Source: Chitinophaga fulva
Lineage (GTDB): Bacteria; Bacteroidota; Bacteroidia; Chitinophagales; Chitinophagaceae
DNA: 64,000 nt
Assembly (NCBI RefSeq): GCF_012927205.1
Contig: NZ_JABBGC010000004.1
Span: forward strand, 722,485 to 786,484
Direction of reading: 5' to 3'
A model generated the notes under the pieces. That model ran no database searches. It was not told the origin of the DNA and saw only the letters and a program-made list of their open reading frames with translations. The translations under genes were made by a program, and so were the position numbers. Positions 54,531 to 64,000 of this stretch are shown here, piece by piece. The first letter of the stretch is position 1. Each line of letters opens with the position of its first letter.

Positions 54531-55979
54531 TCAACGCGCTCCGGAACCTCCCAAAGACCTGTACAGCGACACGAGTCCCTGATACACGCCTTTCCGTGTG
54601 TTAACCAACGCCAGTTCTGCTTCCAGTACGCTTTTCTGGGCGGTGATCACCTCCAGGTAGTTGGCATATCCGGTGGTAAACAGGATATTGGCAGTGGACA
54701 CGGCTTGTTGCAACACCAGTACCTCTTTGGATTTGAGAGAAAATGCCTGTTGCTGGTTTTCTACTTTGTTGAGCGCGGTGGCCACTTCCTGGTAGCCATT
54801 CACAATGGCCTGCTGGTATTCATAAAATGCCGTATAGGCATTAGCGGTAGAGATATTGTACTGGGCCTTCAACTGTTTTTTATTGAAGATGGGAGCTGTG
54901 ATACTTCCCAGTGCGCCCCAGGCCATGGAGGCGGGTGTTTTAAACAGCAGCCCTGCCTTGAAGGCATTAAAGCCGGCATAAGGCGTAATGGTGAGCCCCG
55001 GGAAAAAAGCGGCCCTGGCGGCTTTTACATCGGCCTTGGTAGCGCTGAGCTCCAGTTCGGCCCGTTGGATATCCGGACGGTGCAACAACAGATTGGCCGG
55101 GATACCGGAAGGAACAGCAGGAGGCCGGTTGGTGGTATCCACCAGATCTGATACGGCGCTGCGCTCAATATGTTGTGGCAGCCTGCCCATCAGGGCATTG
55201 AGCTGATTTTCGATGGAAGCGATTTCCTGTTTTACGCCAAATTCCAGTGCCTGGGTGCTCAGCAGCTGTGCGGTGAACTGTTGTACGGCCAGTTCAGTAG
55301 CGCGCCCGGCGTCTTTCTGTATATGTACTGTGGCTACGGCTGCTTCCTGTAGCTTGATGTTGCGGTGTATGATCACGAGTTCGTTGTCCATCGCCAGCAG
55401 CTCGTAATAAAGGCCGGTAATGCCTGCCACAATTTGTGTGGTAAGCAGGCGGCGTGCCTCGCTTGTGGCAAGGAAACGGGCCATGGTGGCGTGCCGTTGC
55501 TGTTTCAGTTTCCCCCAGATATCTATCTCCCAGGAACTTCTGATACCGGCAAAGTACTCAGGAGTGGGATCGGATACACGTTGATCATCGTTGATGTTGG
55601 GTGATTTGTTGGTATCGAAGTTACCCACCCCGGTCATGGTATAATCTGCAAAGTGGTCTACCCCGGCTGTCAACGAGAGGTTGACAGAAGGCAGCCATGC
55701 ATTCCGGGCCATCATCAGGTTGGCCTGTGCGGCGGAGATGCGGCGGGAGGCGGCCAGCAGGTCGTAGTTATTTAGCAGCGCGCTGTCTACCAGGTTTTTC
55801 AGGTACCGGTCCTGGAAGATACGGTCAAAGCTTGCCAGTGATATGGTGTCAGCAGCCGGTGCAGTGGTAACGGTAGTGGATATACGTTCCGGCAGCTGCA
55901 GTTCTTTCTGCGTGGTGCAGGCGCCGGCACCTGTCAACAGACAGGCGCCCAGCGCATATTGATATATTCGTTTATTCAT
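54531..55979 (-). CDS. Outer-membrane efflux channel (OprM/NodT family)
   Basis: A 482-residue TolC-type channel lipoprotein (leader ALGACLLTGAGAC, lipid on Cys21). Two outer-membrane efflux repeats are visible, each with a helical hairpin, for example LLAASRRISAAQANLMMARN and LLATQIVAGITGLYYELLAMD-like sequence (LLTTQIVAGITGLYYEL), and LLLHRPDIQRAELELSATKA with AARAAFFPGLTITPYAGFNA. It forms the exit duct of the RND pump. Its ATG overlaps the stop region of the RND permease gene by eight bases, which indicates tight translational coupling. Confidence 0.94.
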   Translation of the reverse strand: MNKRIYQYALGACLLTGAGACTTQKELQLPERISTTVTTAPAADTISLASFDRIFQDRYLKNLVDSALLNNYDLLAASRRISAAQANLMMARNAWLPSVNLSLTAGVDHFADYTMTGVGNFDTNKSPNINDDQRVSDPTPEYFAGIRSSWEIDIWGKLKQQRHATMARFLATSEARRLLTTQIVAGITGLYYELLAMDNELVIIHRNIKLQEAAVATVHIQKDAGRATELAVQQFTAQLLSTQALEFGVKQEIASIENQLNALMGRLPQHIERSAVSDLVDTTNRPPAVPSGIPANLLLHRPDIQRAELELSATKADVKAARAAFFPGLTITPYAGFNAFKAGLLFKTPASMAWGALGSITAPIFNKKQLKAQYNISTANAYTAFYEYQQAIVNGYQEVATALNKVENQQQAFSLKSKEVLVLQQAVSTANILFTTGYANYLEVITAQKSVLEAELALVNTRKGVYQGLVSLYRSLGGSGAR

Positions 55980-58900
55980 TGGTGTAAGCTTTCAGTTCAA
56001 CTTTCTTTTTCGGAATCATGGACGCAAACAGCACATAGAGGCCGGGGATGATAATGACACCGAAGATGGTGCCTATCAGCATACCGCCGGCAGCAGCGGT
56101 ACCAATGGACCTATTGCCCATGGCGCCTGCGCCTGAAGCGATACACAGCGGGATCAGGCCTGCGATAAACGCGAAGGAGGTCATCAGGATGGGCCTCAGC
56201 CTGGACACCGCGCCCTCTTTGGCGGCTTCAAGAACGGAAGCGCCGTGTTTGTTGCGCAGAATGGCAAATTCCACGATGAGGATGGCGTTTTTACCGAGCA
56301 GGCCTACCAGCATGACCAGCGCCACCTGTGCGTAGATATTGTTTTCCAGTCCTACCAGTTTAAGGGAGATGAAAGCGCCGAAAATACCAGCCGGGAGGGA
56401 GAGCAGTACCGGCAGTGGCAGCAGGAAGCTCTCATACTGAGCCGCCAGCAACAGATATACGAACACGAGTACAATCGCAAAAATGTATATCGCCTGGTTG
56501 CCGGAGAGGATCTGTTCGCGGGTCATACCGCTCCATTCGTAGCTGAAGCCTCTGGGGAGTTCCTTGGCGGCCACTTCCTGTACAGCTTCAATTGCCTGGC
56601 TGCTGCTGTAGCCGGGGGCGGCGTCACCATTGATCATGGCGGCGGTGTACATGTTGTAGCGGGTAAGCTGCTCTGGTCCGTATACCCGTTCCAGTTTGAC
56701 GAAGTCAGCGTAGGACACCATTTCTCCGCGATCGTTTTTAACATGCAGCCGCAGCAGGTCGTCTGGCTTGCTCCTGAAGGCGGGATCGGCCTGTACCATC
56801 ACTTTGTACATCTGTCCGAAGCGGATGAAGTTGGAGGCATAGTAGCTGCCCATCAGTGTTTGCAGGTTTTTCATGGCATTTTCAATGCTGACGCCTTTTT
56901 TGGCGGCCATGCCCTGGTCCACATGAATGAGGTATTGGGGGAACTCCGCATCGAAGCTGGTGAAGGCGCTGCCTATTTCGGGCCGCTTTTTCAGGGCATC
57001 GATGAAGTTGTTGGTGATATGGGCGGTTTGCCGCAGATCGCCGCTGCCGCTGCGGTCCAGCAGGCGCAGCTCGAAGCCGCTGGCATTACCGAAACCGGGC
57101 ACTGTTGGCGGCGGGAAAAATTCGATGCTGGCGTCTGCAATGCCTGCTGACAGTTTTTGCAGTTTGGCAATGATATCGTTGACGGTGGCTTTACGGTCAT
57201 CCCATGGTTTGAGGTTTACCATGCCCATACCGTAGGAGGCGCCAGCTACTTCGTTCACGAGGCTGTAGCCGGCGAGGGTGGACACGGATTCTACTTCATC
57301 CAGCTGTGAAGCGAGTACCTGTATCTGGTCCAGCACTTCTTCGGTACGCTCTACCGTAGCGCCGGGAGGTGCGGTCACGTTGACATAGATCATGCCCTGG
57401 TCTTCTGTGGGGATAAAGCCGGAAGGCAGGATGGCGCTGGCGCCCCAGGTGGCCACAAAGAAGCCGGCGAGCGCAATCAGCGTGATGAGCTTGCGGCCGG
57501 CGATGAAGCTCACCAGTTTGGCATATTTGTTTTCCGTAGCACTATATCCTTTGTTGAAGCCGTTGAAGAAACGTTGCAACAGGTTCTTTTTACGTGGCTG
57601 GCCATGGGTGTCTTTGAGCATGATAGCACAGAGTGCAGGCGTTAACGTTACCGCGTTGATACCTGATATCACGATGGAGATGGCGAGGGTGAGGGAGAAC
57701 TGGCGGTAGAACACGCCCACTGGTCCGGAGAGGAAGGCCACTGGTATAAACACGGCCGACATCACCAGGGTGATGGCCACCAGTGCGCCGCTGATTTCCC
57801 TCATGGCGGCAATGGTAGCCTCCATGGGCGGGAGATGGTCTTCACTCATTTTTACGTGCACCGCTTCCACCACCACGATGGCGTTGTCTACCACAATACC
57901 GATGGCCAGTACCAGGGCGAAGAGGGTGAGCAGGTTGATGGAAAAGCCCATCATCTGCATGAAGGCGAGCGTACCGATCAGCGCCACCGGTACGGCCAGC
58001 GCGGGGATCAGCGTGGACCGGAAATCCTGCAGGAAGATGAACACGACGATAAACACAAGCAGGAATGCTTCAAAGAGGGTGCGTACCACTTCATGGATAG
58101 AGGCATCGAGGAAGCGGGACACGTCGTAGTTGAAGTTGTAGGTCATGCCGGGCGGGAAAGAGGTGTTTTTCATCTCTTCCATCTTTTTCTTCACGTTGTT
58201 GATCACCTCGCGGGCATTGGAGCCGGGCCGCTGTTTGAGCATGATGGATGCAGAGGGTTTACCATCTGTTTTAGACACCATGCTATAGGTGAGCGAGCCA
58301 AATTCCACGTCTGCCACATCTTTGAGGTGGAGCACCGATCCATCGGCGCCGGCTCTCAGTACGATCTGCTTGTATTGTTCCGGTTCAAAGAACTTGCCGG
58401 TATAGCGGAGCACATATTGCAGCAAGAGGGGATTTTTATCAGAGCTTTCACCGGTTTTACCGGGAGCGGCTTCGATGTTTTGTTTGCGGATAGCGTCGAT
58501 GACTTCATCGGAAGATACGTTATAGGCCAGCATGCGGTCTGGCTTCAGCCATATACGCATGGCGTATTCCTTGGCGCCCATGATTTCGGCGCGGCCTACA
58601 CCGTCAATACGTTTCAGCTCCTGCAATACGCTGATATCGGCGAAGTTGTAGATGAACTGTTCATCCAGTGAGGTGTCTTCACTCATCACGTTGAGATACA
58701 GCAGCATACTGTTCACTTCTTTTTCAGTGGTAACACCGGCTTTGATCACCTCTTCGGGTAATTCGTCGATCACGGTGGCCACCCTGTTCTGCACGTTTAC
58801 GGCAGCCTGGTCGGGATCAACTCCTACCTGGAAAAATATCTGGATAACGGTGATACCATCGTTACTGGAAACAGACGACATGTAAGTCATGCCCGGGACC

Positions 58901-59112
58901 CCGTTGATAGCACGTTCCAGCTGTGTGGACACGGCTTTGGCCGATACTTCGGCATTGGCGCCGGTATATTTGGCCGTTACGGTTACCGAGGGAGGCACGA
59001 TATCGGGGAACTGGGTGACGGGCAACGTGAAAAGCGCCAGCAGGCCTACCAGTGTGATAATAAGCGATATGACCAGTGACAACACCGGCCTTTTGATAAA
59101 TATTTCAAACAT
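55972..59112 (-). CDS. RND efflux permease (HAE1/AcrB family)
   Basis: A 1046-residue proton-driven drug exporter. The start FIKRPVLSLVISLIITLVGL, the double porter loops, and transmembrane repeat regions are typical, and the length equals AcrB (1049). In TM4 the proton-relay stretch is LAIGIVVDNAIVVVEAVHV: AcrB's Asp407 is kept but the Asp408 position is Asn, as in many Bacteroidota homologues. The C-terminal region has LVGLLGKNAILIVEFAILRN and the last helix ending with PKKKVELKAYTNE. Substrates cannot be inferred. It sits between the adaptor and channel genes in one operon. Confidence 0.96.
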   Translation of the reverse strand: MFEIFIKRPVLSLVISLIITLVGLLALFTLPVTQFPDIVPPSVTVTAKYTGANAEVSAKAVSTQLERAINGVPGMTYMSSVSSNDGITVIQIFFQVGVDPDQAAVNVQNRVATVIDELPEEVIKAGVTTEKEVNSMLLYLNVMSEDTSLDEQFIYNFADISVLQELKRIDGVGRAEIMGAKEYAMRIWLKPDRMLAYNVSSDEVIDAIRKQNIEAAPGKTGESSDKNPLLLQYVLRYTGKFFEPEQYKQIVLRAGADGSVLHLKDVADVEFGSLTYSMVSKTDGKPSASIMLKQRPGSNAREVINNVKKKMEEMKNTSFPPGMTYNFNYDVSRFLDASIHEVVRTLFEAFLLVFIVVFIFLQDFRSTLIPALAVPVALIGTLAFMQMMGFSINLLTLFALVLAIGIVVDNAIVVVEAVHVKMSEDHLPPMEATIAAMREISGALVAITLVMSAVFIPVAFLSGPVGVFYRQFSLTLAISIVISGINAVTLTPALCAIMLKDTHGQPRKKNLLQRFFNGFNKGYSATENKYAKLVSFIAGRKLITLIALAGFFVATWGASAILPSGFIPTEDQGMIYVNVTAPPGATVERTEEVLDQIQVLASQLDEVESVSTLAGYSLVNEVAGASYGMGMVNLKPWDDRKATVNDIIAKLQKLSAGIADASIEFFPPPTVPGFGNASGFELRLLDRSGSGDLRQTAHITNNFIDALKKRPEIGSAFTSFDAEFPQYLIHVDQGMAAKKGVSIENAMKNLQTLMGSYYASNFIRFGQMYKVMVQADPAFRSKPDDLLRLHVKNDRGEMVSYADFVKLERVYGPEQLTRYNMYTAAMINGDAAPGYSSSQAIEAVQEVAAKELPRGFSYEWSGMTREQILSGNQAIYIFAIVLVFVYLLLAAQYESFLLPLPVLLSLPAGIFGAFISLKLVGLENNIYAQVALVMLVGLLGKNAILIVEFAILRNKHGASVLEAAKEGAVSRLRPILMTSFAFIAGLIPLCIASGAGAMGNRSIGTAAAGGMLIGTIFGVIIIPGLYVLFASMIPKKKVELKAYTNE

Positions 59113-59146
59113 TGATCTCTCTTTTTCAGCTAATAAGCAGGGTGAT

Positions 59147-60265
59147 TTATATTCTCAGCAGACTGTCCATCGGCACCGTGCGGGGGGCGATCTGTACGCC
59201 GTCGCGGATGTTGCGCACGCCTTCGCATACGATGCGTTCACCGGGTTTCAGACCGGATTTTACGATGTAGAAATGAGAGAACCGGGCCTGCGGAACGAAA
59301 TTCCGCATCGTTACCTTGTTGGAGGCGTCTACCACGAAGACATAGTTTTTGTCTTGCATTTCAAACACCGCTTTTTGCGGGATGATGATAGCGCTGTCCA
59401 TTTCTGTTGTGAGCCGCACTTTACCGCTGGCGCCATGTTTCAGGAGCTTGGCGGGATTGGAAAAGCGGGCGCGGAAAGCGATGGAACCGGTGTTCTCTTC
59501 AAATTCGCTTTCCATGGTTTCGATTTTGCCGACGTTCGGATAATCACTGCCATCAGCGAGTACCAGCTGTACCTGGTTGTAGCTGTTGTCGCCTTTGGCG
59601 ATGGCTTTGCTGTATTGGAGATATTCTGTTTCAGATACGTTGAAATAAGCGTATACCTCACGGGTGTCTGACACGGTGGTCAGCAGGGCGCCTTCATTGA
59701 TAAGGCTTCCTTTTTTCAGTGGTATACGGTCGATGATGCCATCGAAAGGCGCGCGGATACTGGTGTAGGAGAGGCGCATGGCGGCGTTGCTTTCTGCTGA
59801 GCGGGCTTCATCTATTTTAGCCTGGGCCGCAGCAAGGCGTGCCTTGGCCACTTCCAGCTCAGAAGCAGCAATGACTTTTTTCTCTACCAGCATTTTCACC
59901 CGTTCCAGCTCCAGCGAAGCTGATTTTGCTTCCGCTACCATGTTGCTGAGGACTGCTTTTGCTTTGGTCAGTTCTGCACTGTATTCCGCATCGTTGATGC
60001 CAAACAGCAGCTGTCCTTTTTTCACTTCCTGTCCTTCATCCACATAAATTTTATCCAGAAAACCACTCACGCGGGCACGTATTTCCACGTTCTGAACAGC
60101 TTGTATATCGGTAACATATGTACGGTGCAGTATAGTGTCCTTTACCATAAGACTGGTAACAGGCAACGATTTCAGTTCTTCGTTTCCGGTACTTTCTCCT
60201 TTGGTAATGCAGCCTGCCACGAACAACGCGAGCAGCGAAGCATAAATCCCTGTATTTTGACGCAT
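59147..60265 (-). CDS. RND efflux periplasmic adaptor
   Basis: A 372-residue membrane fusion protein, lipoprotein type (leader SLLALFVAGCITKGES). The lipoyl half-motifs are VEIRARVSGFLDKIYVDEGQ and SIRAPFDGIIDRIPLKKGSL, with an alpha-hairpin between (about 85-155, AELTKAKAVLSNMVAEAKSA, LEVAKARLAAAQAKIDEARS). Beta-barrel and membrane-proximal parts follow. It bridges the permease and the channel. It is the first gene of the operon, 34 bases before the permease. No regulator is adjacent. Confidence 0.94.
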   Translation of the reverse strand: MRQNTGIYASLLALFVAGCITKGESTGNEELKSLPVTSLMVKDTILHRTYVTDIQAVQNVEIRARVSGFLDKIYVDEGQEVKKGQLLFGINDAEYSAELTKAKAVLSNMVAEAKSASLELERVKMLVEKKVIAASELEVAKARLAAAQAKIDEARSAESNAAMRLSYTSIRAPFDGIIDRIPLKKGSLINEGALLTTVSDTREVYAYFNVSETEYLQYSKAIAKGDNSYNQVQLVLADGSDYPNVGKIETMESEFEENTGSIAFRARFSNPAKLLKHGASGKVRLTTEMDSAIIIPQKAVFEMQDKNYVFVVDASNKVTMRNFVPQARFSHFYIVKSGLKPGERIVCEGVRNIRDGVQIAPRTVPMDSLLRI

Positions 60266-60411
60266 AGATATAACAGTATTGTTTCCGGTGGAAGCCGGAA
60301 AGTTTAGTTCAACACATAGGAAGGCTCATTCCGCGTCAATAGCGGCGATGGTTGTCATCTCCCTAAAAAATAAAAAAAGAAAAACAGTAAAAAACGAAAG
60401 GAAACAGGTAC

Positions 60412-60840
60412 TCAGAATGGAGTAAACCGGAAGAGGAAACTGTAGTAGGCGGGTAAAAAAGCCTTTTGCCGGCCATATTCGCCGGGCAAATTTTCTTTGA
60501 TAAGACAATATTGAGAGAGGTTACCGCCCTCTATATAAGCCACACGGGTGGCGATACTGAACTGTTGGGAAGAAGCGCTGAGGTAGTACCGCGTTTTACG
60601 GCGGTGTTTGGTGGCATGTATACACTCGTGATCATCTTCGACATCATCTGCTTCCAGTTGAGGAGGCAGCTTGGCGGCGAGATCCTCCAGAGAATCTTCC
60701 AGGGCCGCCTGCCGGTGGATCTGTTCAAACAACAGGTGTTTGTGCGCTGCCAACGAGGGCAGCACGCTTGCTGTCAGCTGTGTTATCATCAGCAGACAAA
60801 CAAACATCCAACGTTTGAGTATGTGTGACGGCATGCTCAT
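60412..60840 (-). CDS. Small hypothetical protein
   Basis: A 142-residue protein from ATG 60840 (60834 is also possible). It has an N-terminal hydrophobic segment (LKRWMFVCLLMITQLTASVL) that looks like a signal peptide, an acidic middle (LEDSLEDLAAKL and LEADDVEDDHECI) and a C-terminus rich in Tyr and Phe (FLPAYYSFLFRFTPF). It resembles small Bacteroidota proteins seen near metal or efflux systems, but this is only an impression. A TATTTTTG -7 box ends six bases before the ATG, so the frame from TTG 60849 is not used. It lies between the RND operon and the heme cluster, with the hemL terminator upstream. Confidence 0.6.
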   Translation of the reverse strand: MSMPSHILKRWMFVCLLMITQLTASVLPSLAAHKHLLFEQIHRQAALEDSLEDLAAKLPPQLEADDVEDDHECIHATKHRRKTRYYLSASSQQFSIATRVAYIEGGNLSQYCLIKENLPGEYGRQKAFLPAYYSFLFRFTPF

Positions 60841-60846
60841 CGGGGG

Positions 60847-60854
60847 CAAAAATA
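60847..60854 (-). promoter_or_regulatory. -7 box of the small hypothetical gene
   Basis: Minus-strand TATTTTTG matches TAnnTTTG and abuts ATG 60840 with a six-base gap, a likely leaderless promoter. Confidence 0.5.
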
Positions 60855-60921
60855 GTCCTATTTTTTGATATGCTTATTTGGTTATTTGATAATCGGTATG
60901 TTACCTTTTTGAAAACAGCAT

Positions 60922-60949
60922 AAAAAAAGGGTTGGCGTAAGCCAACCCT
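60922..60949 (-). terminator. Terminator after hemL
   Basis: A 9-bp stem AGGGTTGGC (60928-60936) with GCCAACCCT (60941-60949), loop GTAA; on the minus strand the hairpin is followed by seven T residues. It lies 29 bases past the hemL stop codon. Confidence 0.88.
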
Positions 60950-60977
60950 CCCACTCTGCACAGGATTTAATTGTTAA

Positions 60978-62273
60978 CTATTGTTTGATTGCCTGCATAG
61001 CGGCTTTGGCGGCCTGTATGGTGGCATCGAGTTCTTCTGTGGTCAGCGCGTTACACATAAACCAGCTTTCAAACGCTGATGGCGGCAGGTATACGCCGCG
61101 TTCGAGCATGGCATGGAAGAAGCGCCGGAATAATTCGTTATTGGCAGCGGAGGCGCTAGTGAAGTCAATAATCGGATATTCGGTAAAGTGTACGCTGAGC
61201 ATAGAGCCCAGGGTATTGATCTGATAAACGCTGCCGGATGCGCCAAAAGCTTCCCGGAGGCCGTTGACCAGGTAATCGGCTTTCTCCTGCAGCTGCTGGT
61301 AGATCACCGGATTTTCATTCAGTGTTTGCAACAGCGTATAGCCGGCGATCATGGCGATAGGGTTACCGCTCAGGGTACCTGCCTGATATACTTTTCCGGC
61401 GGGCGCCAGGTTTTCCATGATAGCTTTGGGACCTGCCACGGCGCCTACAGGCATGCCGGCGCCAATGATTTTACCGAAAGTAACGAGATCAGCACGGATA
61501 CCGAACAGTTCCTGTGCGCCACCACGGGCGAGGCGGAAGCCGGTCATCACTTCATCAAAAATGAGCAGGATACCGTTGGCATCGCAGAGCTGGCGCAGCC
61601 CTTCGAGGAAGCCCGGCTGGGGCAGGATACAGCCCATGTTACCAGCTACTGGTTCCACGATGATGGCAGCGATCTGCTCCGGATTATCGGCGATCAGCTG
61701 TTCTACCGCAGGAAGATTATTATAGGGTGCGGTCAGGGTGTCATCCGCAACGGTGGCGGTTACACCGGGAACGGACTGGATACCAAGCGTTGCCACGCCG
61801 CTGCCGGCGCTTACCAGGAATGCATCCGCATGTCCATGGTAGCAACCTTCAAATTTGATGAACTTATTGCGGCCGGTATAGCCACGGGCCAGCCGGAGGG
61901 CGGTCATACAGGCTTCGGTACCGGAGTTCACCATACGGACCATGTCGATATTGGGGACCATGCTCACAATGAGCTCCGCAATTTTTATTTCCAGTTCTGT
62001 AGGCGCGCCAAAGGAAGTGGAGAAGGCGGCATATTCCTGGATGGCTTTTACCACCGGTTCATAGGCGTGCCCGAGGATCATAGGGCCCCAGGAATTGATA
62101 TAGTCAATATACCTGTTGCCGTCCACATCATACATGAAGGGACCCTGGGCGCGTTGCATGAATACCGGTACACCACCTACGCTTTTGAATGCACGCACGG
62201 GGGAGTTTACGCCGCCGGGGATGACCTCTTTGGCTTTCCCGAATAACATTTCACTTTTGCTGTAGCTGTACAT
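60978..62273 (-). CDS. hemL: Glutamate-1-semialdehyde 2,1-aminomutase
   Basis: A 431-residue PLP aminotransferase that makes 5-aminolevulinate in heme synthesis. Conserved stretches include [79 protein letters not shown] and the PLP lysine Lys268 in [17 protein letters not shown]. The length is typical. It follows hemB after 56 bases; the three heme genes form a likely operon hemF-hemB-hemL with a terminator at the end. Synthesis uses the C5 route (glutamyl-tRNA), so hemA should be elsewhere. Confidence 0.98.
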   Translation of the reverse strand: MYSYSKSEMLFGKAKEVIPGGVNSPVRAFKSVGGVPVFMQRAQGPFMYDVDGNRYIDYINSWGPMILGHAYEPVVKAIQEYAAFSTSFGAPTELEIKIAELIVSMVPNIDMVRMVNSGTEACMTALRLARGYTGRNKFIKFEGCYHGHADAFLVSAGSGVATLGIQSVPGVTATVADDTLTAPYNNLPAVEQLIADNPEQIAAIIVEPVAGNMGCILPQPGFLEGLRQLCDANGILLIFDEVMTGFRLARGGAQELFGIRADLVTFGKIIGAGMPVGAVAGPKAIMENLAPAGKVYQAGTLSGNPIAMIAGYTLLQTLNENPVIYQQLQEKADYLVNGLREAFGASGSVYQINTLGSMLSVHFTEYPIIDFTSASAANNELFRRFFHAMLERGVYLPPSAFESWFMCNALTTEELDATIQAAKAAMQAIKQ

Positions 62274-62329
62274 GAAAGGAAACTGTTTTATTTAGTTATT
62301 TTTTTATTTTCTTATTGCAAGATACTGAA

Positions 62330-63301
62330 TTAAGCATTCAGCAGTCTTACTGCGTCTTTAGCGAAATAAGTGGCGATCAGGTCGGCACCGGCACGTTTAA
62401 TGCTGGTCATGCTTTCCAGGATAGCCTTGTTCTCGTCGAGCCAGCCGTTGGCTGCTGCTGCTTTGATCATGGCGTATTCGCCGCTTACATGATAAGCACT
62501 AACAGGAACGGTCGTACGGTCTTTGATGATGCGCATGATATCGAGGTAAGCCATGGCTGGTTTTACCATCACGATATCGGCGCCTTCTTCAATGTCCATC
62601 AGGGTTTCCTTGATAGCTTCGCGGGAATTGGCGTAGTCCATCTGATAGGTCTTTTTGTCGCCGAAGCCGGGAGCGGAGTCCAGCGCATCGCGGAAAGGAC
62701 CGTAGAAGCAGGAGGCATATTTGGCGCTGTAGGCCATGATACCTGTTTTGTCGAAACCATTTTGTTCGAGGATATTGCGGATGGCAAGGATACGGCCGTC
62801 CATCATATCGCTGGGAGCTACGAAGTCGGCGCCGGCCTGTGCATGGCTGAGGCTCATGCGGGCCAGTACTTCCACGGTGGGGTCGTTCACGATTTCGATG
62901 CCATCCACAATGCCATCATGACCGTAGGAGGAGTAAGGGTCCAGCGCTACGTCTGTCATAACCACCATATCGGGAACAGCATCTTTGATGCCGCGGATAG
63001 CACGTTGCATTAATCCATTGGGATTAACCGCTTCGGTACCTTTGTTATCTTTAACGCTATCGGGTGCTTTCACAAAAAGCAATACACTTTTGATGCCGAG
63101 GCTCCATAATTCTTTGGCCTCTCTGATGGTGAGGTCCAGTGAATACCGGAAATAGCCGGGCATCGAGCTGATCTCTTCCTGCACATTTTCTCCTTCAGTT
63201 ACAAACAGTGGGGCGATGAAATCGCTCGGCCGCAATATTGTTTCTGCTACCATTGCACGAATGGCAGGGGATACTCTCATGATTCTGTTTCTTCTGATCA
63301 T
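62330..63301 (-). CDS. hemB: Porphobilinogen synthase (5-aminolevulinate dehydratase)
   Basis: A 323-residue enzyme joining two 5-aminolevulinates. The Schiff-base lysines are Lys194 (IMAYSAKYASCFYGPFRDA) and Lys247 (IVMVKPAMAYLDIMRI). The metal loop reads DVALDPYSSYGHDG: the cysteines of zinc-dependent enzymes are replaced by Ala, Asp and Asp, suggesting the magnesium-type. The N-terminal RRNRIMRVSPAIRAMVAETI is typical. Starts ATG 63301 (ATG 63280 is also in frame). It lies between hemF (43-base gap) and hemL. Confidence 0.97.
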   Translation of the reverse strand: MIRRNRIMRVSPAIRAMVAETILRPSDFIAPLFVTEGENVQEEISSMPGYFRYSLDLTIREAKELWSLGIKSVLLFVKAPDSVKDNKGTEAVNPNGLMQRAIRGIKDAVPDMVVMTDVALDPYSSYGHDGIVDGIEIVNDPTVEVLARMSLSHAQAGADFVAPSDMMDGRILAIRNILEQNGFDKTGIMAYSAKYASCFYGPFRDALDSAPGFGDKKTYQMDYANSREAIKETLMDIEEGADIVMVKPAMAYLDIMRIIKDRTTVPVSAYHVSGEYAMIKAAAANGWLDENKAILESMTSIKRAGADLIATYFAKDAVRLLNA

Positions 63302-63344
63302 CTTAGGTAAGTTTTTGTGTTTGTTATTTTGAGATGATAGTGGA

Positions 63345-64000
63345 TCATCCGTTGTCCTGCATATTAATCCAGTCGCGCGGTTTCAGCCATTCCACCAGTT
63401 GTGCCTCCTGGCTTCCGGGCGCCGGATGGAAATCGTATTCCCAGCGGGCTACGGGCGGAAGGCTCATGAGGATGGACTCGGTACGGCCATTGGTTTTCAG
63501 TCCGAACAAAGTGCCGCGGTCGTGGATAAGATTGAATTCCACATAACGTCCACGTCTATACGCCTGCCAGCTTCTGTGAGCATCTGTATAGGGGATGTCT
63601 TTGGTTTTCTCCACAATGGGCAGGTATGCTTTCAGGAAAGCGTTGCCATTGGCTTTGGAGAAGGCGAAGAGGTCTTCGGCTGTTTTTTCCGCATTGGGAC
63701 GGAGGTAATCGTAAAAGATACCGCCGATGCCGCGGGCTTCGTTATTGCGGTGTTTATTTACGAAATACTCATCGCAATGTTGTTTGTATTTTGGGTAGAG
63801 GTCTGTGCCAAAGGCATCGCAGGCCTCTTTGAAAGTGCGGTGGAAGTGGCTGCCGTCTTTCTCTTCGAGATAGTACGGCGTGAGGTCGGCGCCGCCGCCA
63901 AACCAGCTGTCTTTCAGTTGTCCTTCGTGGTCGTATAATTCGAAGTAGCGGAAGTTGGCGTGTACGGTGGGCACGAACGGGTTGAGCGGATGGATCACCA
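63345..64000 (-). CDS. hemF: Oxygen-dependent coproporphyrinogen III oxidase (C-terminal part)
   Basis: The window cuts this minus-strand gene at its 5' side; about 218 C-terminal residues are seen. Diagnostic blocks are MIHPLNPFVPTVHANFRYFE, WFGGGADLTPYYLEEKDGSH, HRNNEARGIGGIFYDYL, and RRGRYVEFNLIHDRGTLFGL with RTESILMSLPPVARWEYD. The enzyme converts coproporphyrinogen III to protoporphyrinogen IX with O2, pointing to aerobic heme synthesis. It heads the hem operon visible here. Confidence 0.96.
   Translation of the reverse strand, partial: VIHPLNPFVPTVHANFRYFELYDHEGQLKDSWFGGGADLTPYYLEEKDGSHFHRTFKEACDAFGTDLYPKYKQHCDEYFVNKHRNNEARGIGGIFYDYLRPNAEKTAEDLFAFSKANGNAFLKAYLPIVEKTKDIPYTDAHRSWQAYRRGRYVEFNLIHDRGTLFGLKTNGRTESILMSLPPVARWEYDFHPAPGSQEAQLVEWLKPRDWINMQDNG

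Overview
The window looks like a chromosomal core segment from a Bacteroidota bacterium, most likely of the Chitinophaga/Chitinophagaceae type. Supporting signs are the many -7 boxes of the form TAnnTTTG with TTG-type -33 boxes, few Shine-Dalgarno sites, a Bacteroidota-type PurM, a BlaI + M56/TonB_C gene pair, an ABC-F protein with a degenerate second Walker A, the sdhCAB order, a TonB-dependent receptor next to a lipoprotein, and a Tat-type Gfo/Idh/MocA oxidoreductase. No rRNA, tRNA, IS element, prophage or CRISPR array was found. Gene density is high, and many convergent gene pairs are separated by strong bidirectional hairpins. The species assignment is an inference.

Layout. 0-4.3 kb: an MmcQ/YjbR protein, an orphan lipoprotein, a small membrane protein, then an NPP-type phosphodiesterase coupled to a Crp/Fnr regulator. 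4.3-10.4 kb: gcvP, a YkgJ cysteine-cluster protein, an MFS transporter and a PQQ-type sugar dehydrogenase. 10.6-14.6 kb: two convergent S41 (Prc/Ctp) proteases separated by an unusually strong nested inverted repeat. 14.8-20.8 kb: an aminosugar kinase and murQ (cell-wall sugar recycling), a conserved unknown, then sdhCAB. 20.9-26.1 kb: a minus-strand operon of TonB receptor, beta-helix lipoprotein and beta-propeller phytase, preceded by four 11-bp-spaced heptamers that look like a Pho box. 26.4-31.6 kb: a Gfo/Idh/MocA oxidoreductase, an S9 oligopeptidase, murI and carbonic anhydrase. 31.7-39.7 kb: an ABC-F ATPase, a single-domain response regulator, a 530-bp gene-free stretch, a coiled-coil membrane protein, an exonuclease, holA, ribF and purM. 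39.8-42.0 kb: BlaI/M56-TonB_C with two matching palindromic operators at its promoter. 42.2-49.3 kb: an FtsE-like ATPase, rpsO-pnp, prmA, plsY and an M48 protease lipoprotein. 49.4-54.3 kb: oxyR, a large orphan secreted protein, and a glycosyltransferase-methyltransferase-esterase cluster. 54.5-60.3 kb: a complete RND tripartite efflux operon. 60.4-64 kb: a small orphan, then hemF(partial)-hemB-hemL.

Most genes are housekeeping: glycine cleavage, TCA/respiration, purine, flavin, heme and phospholipid synthesis, RNA decay, replication and cell wall. The accessory interest lies in three places: the phytate-uptake operon with its predicted phosphate control, the BlaI/M56 operon whose regulatory site can be read at base level, and the intergenic structures (nested hairpins, a degenerate repeat family, and -7 boxes abutting start codons that suggest leaderless mRNAs). 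All family calls are from sequence recognition without database searches.
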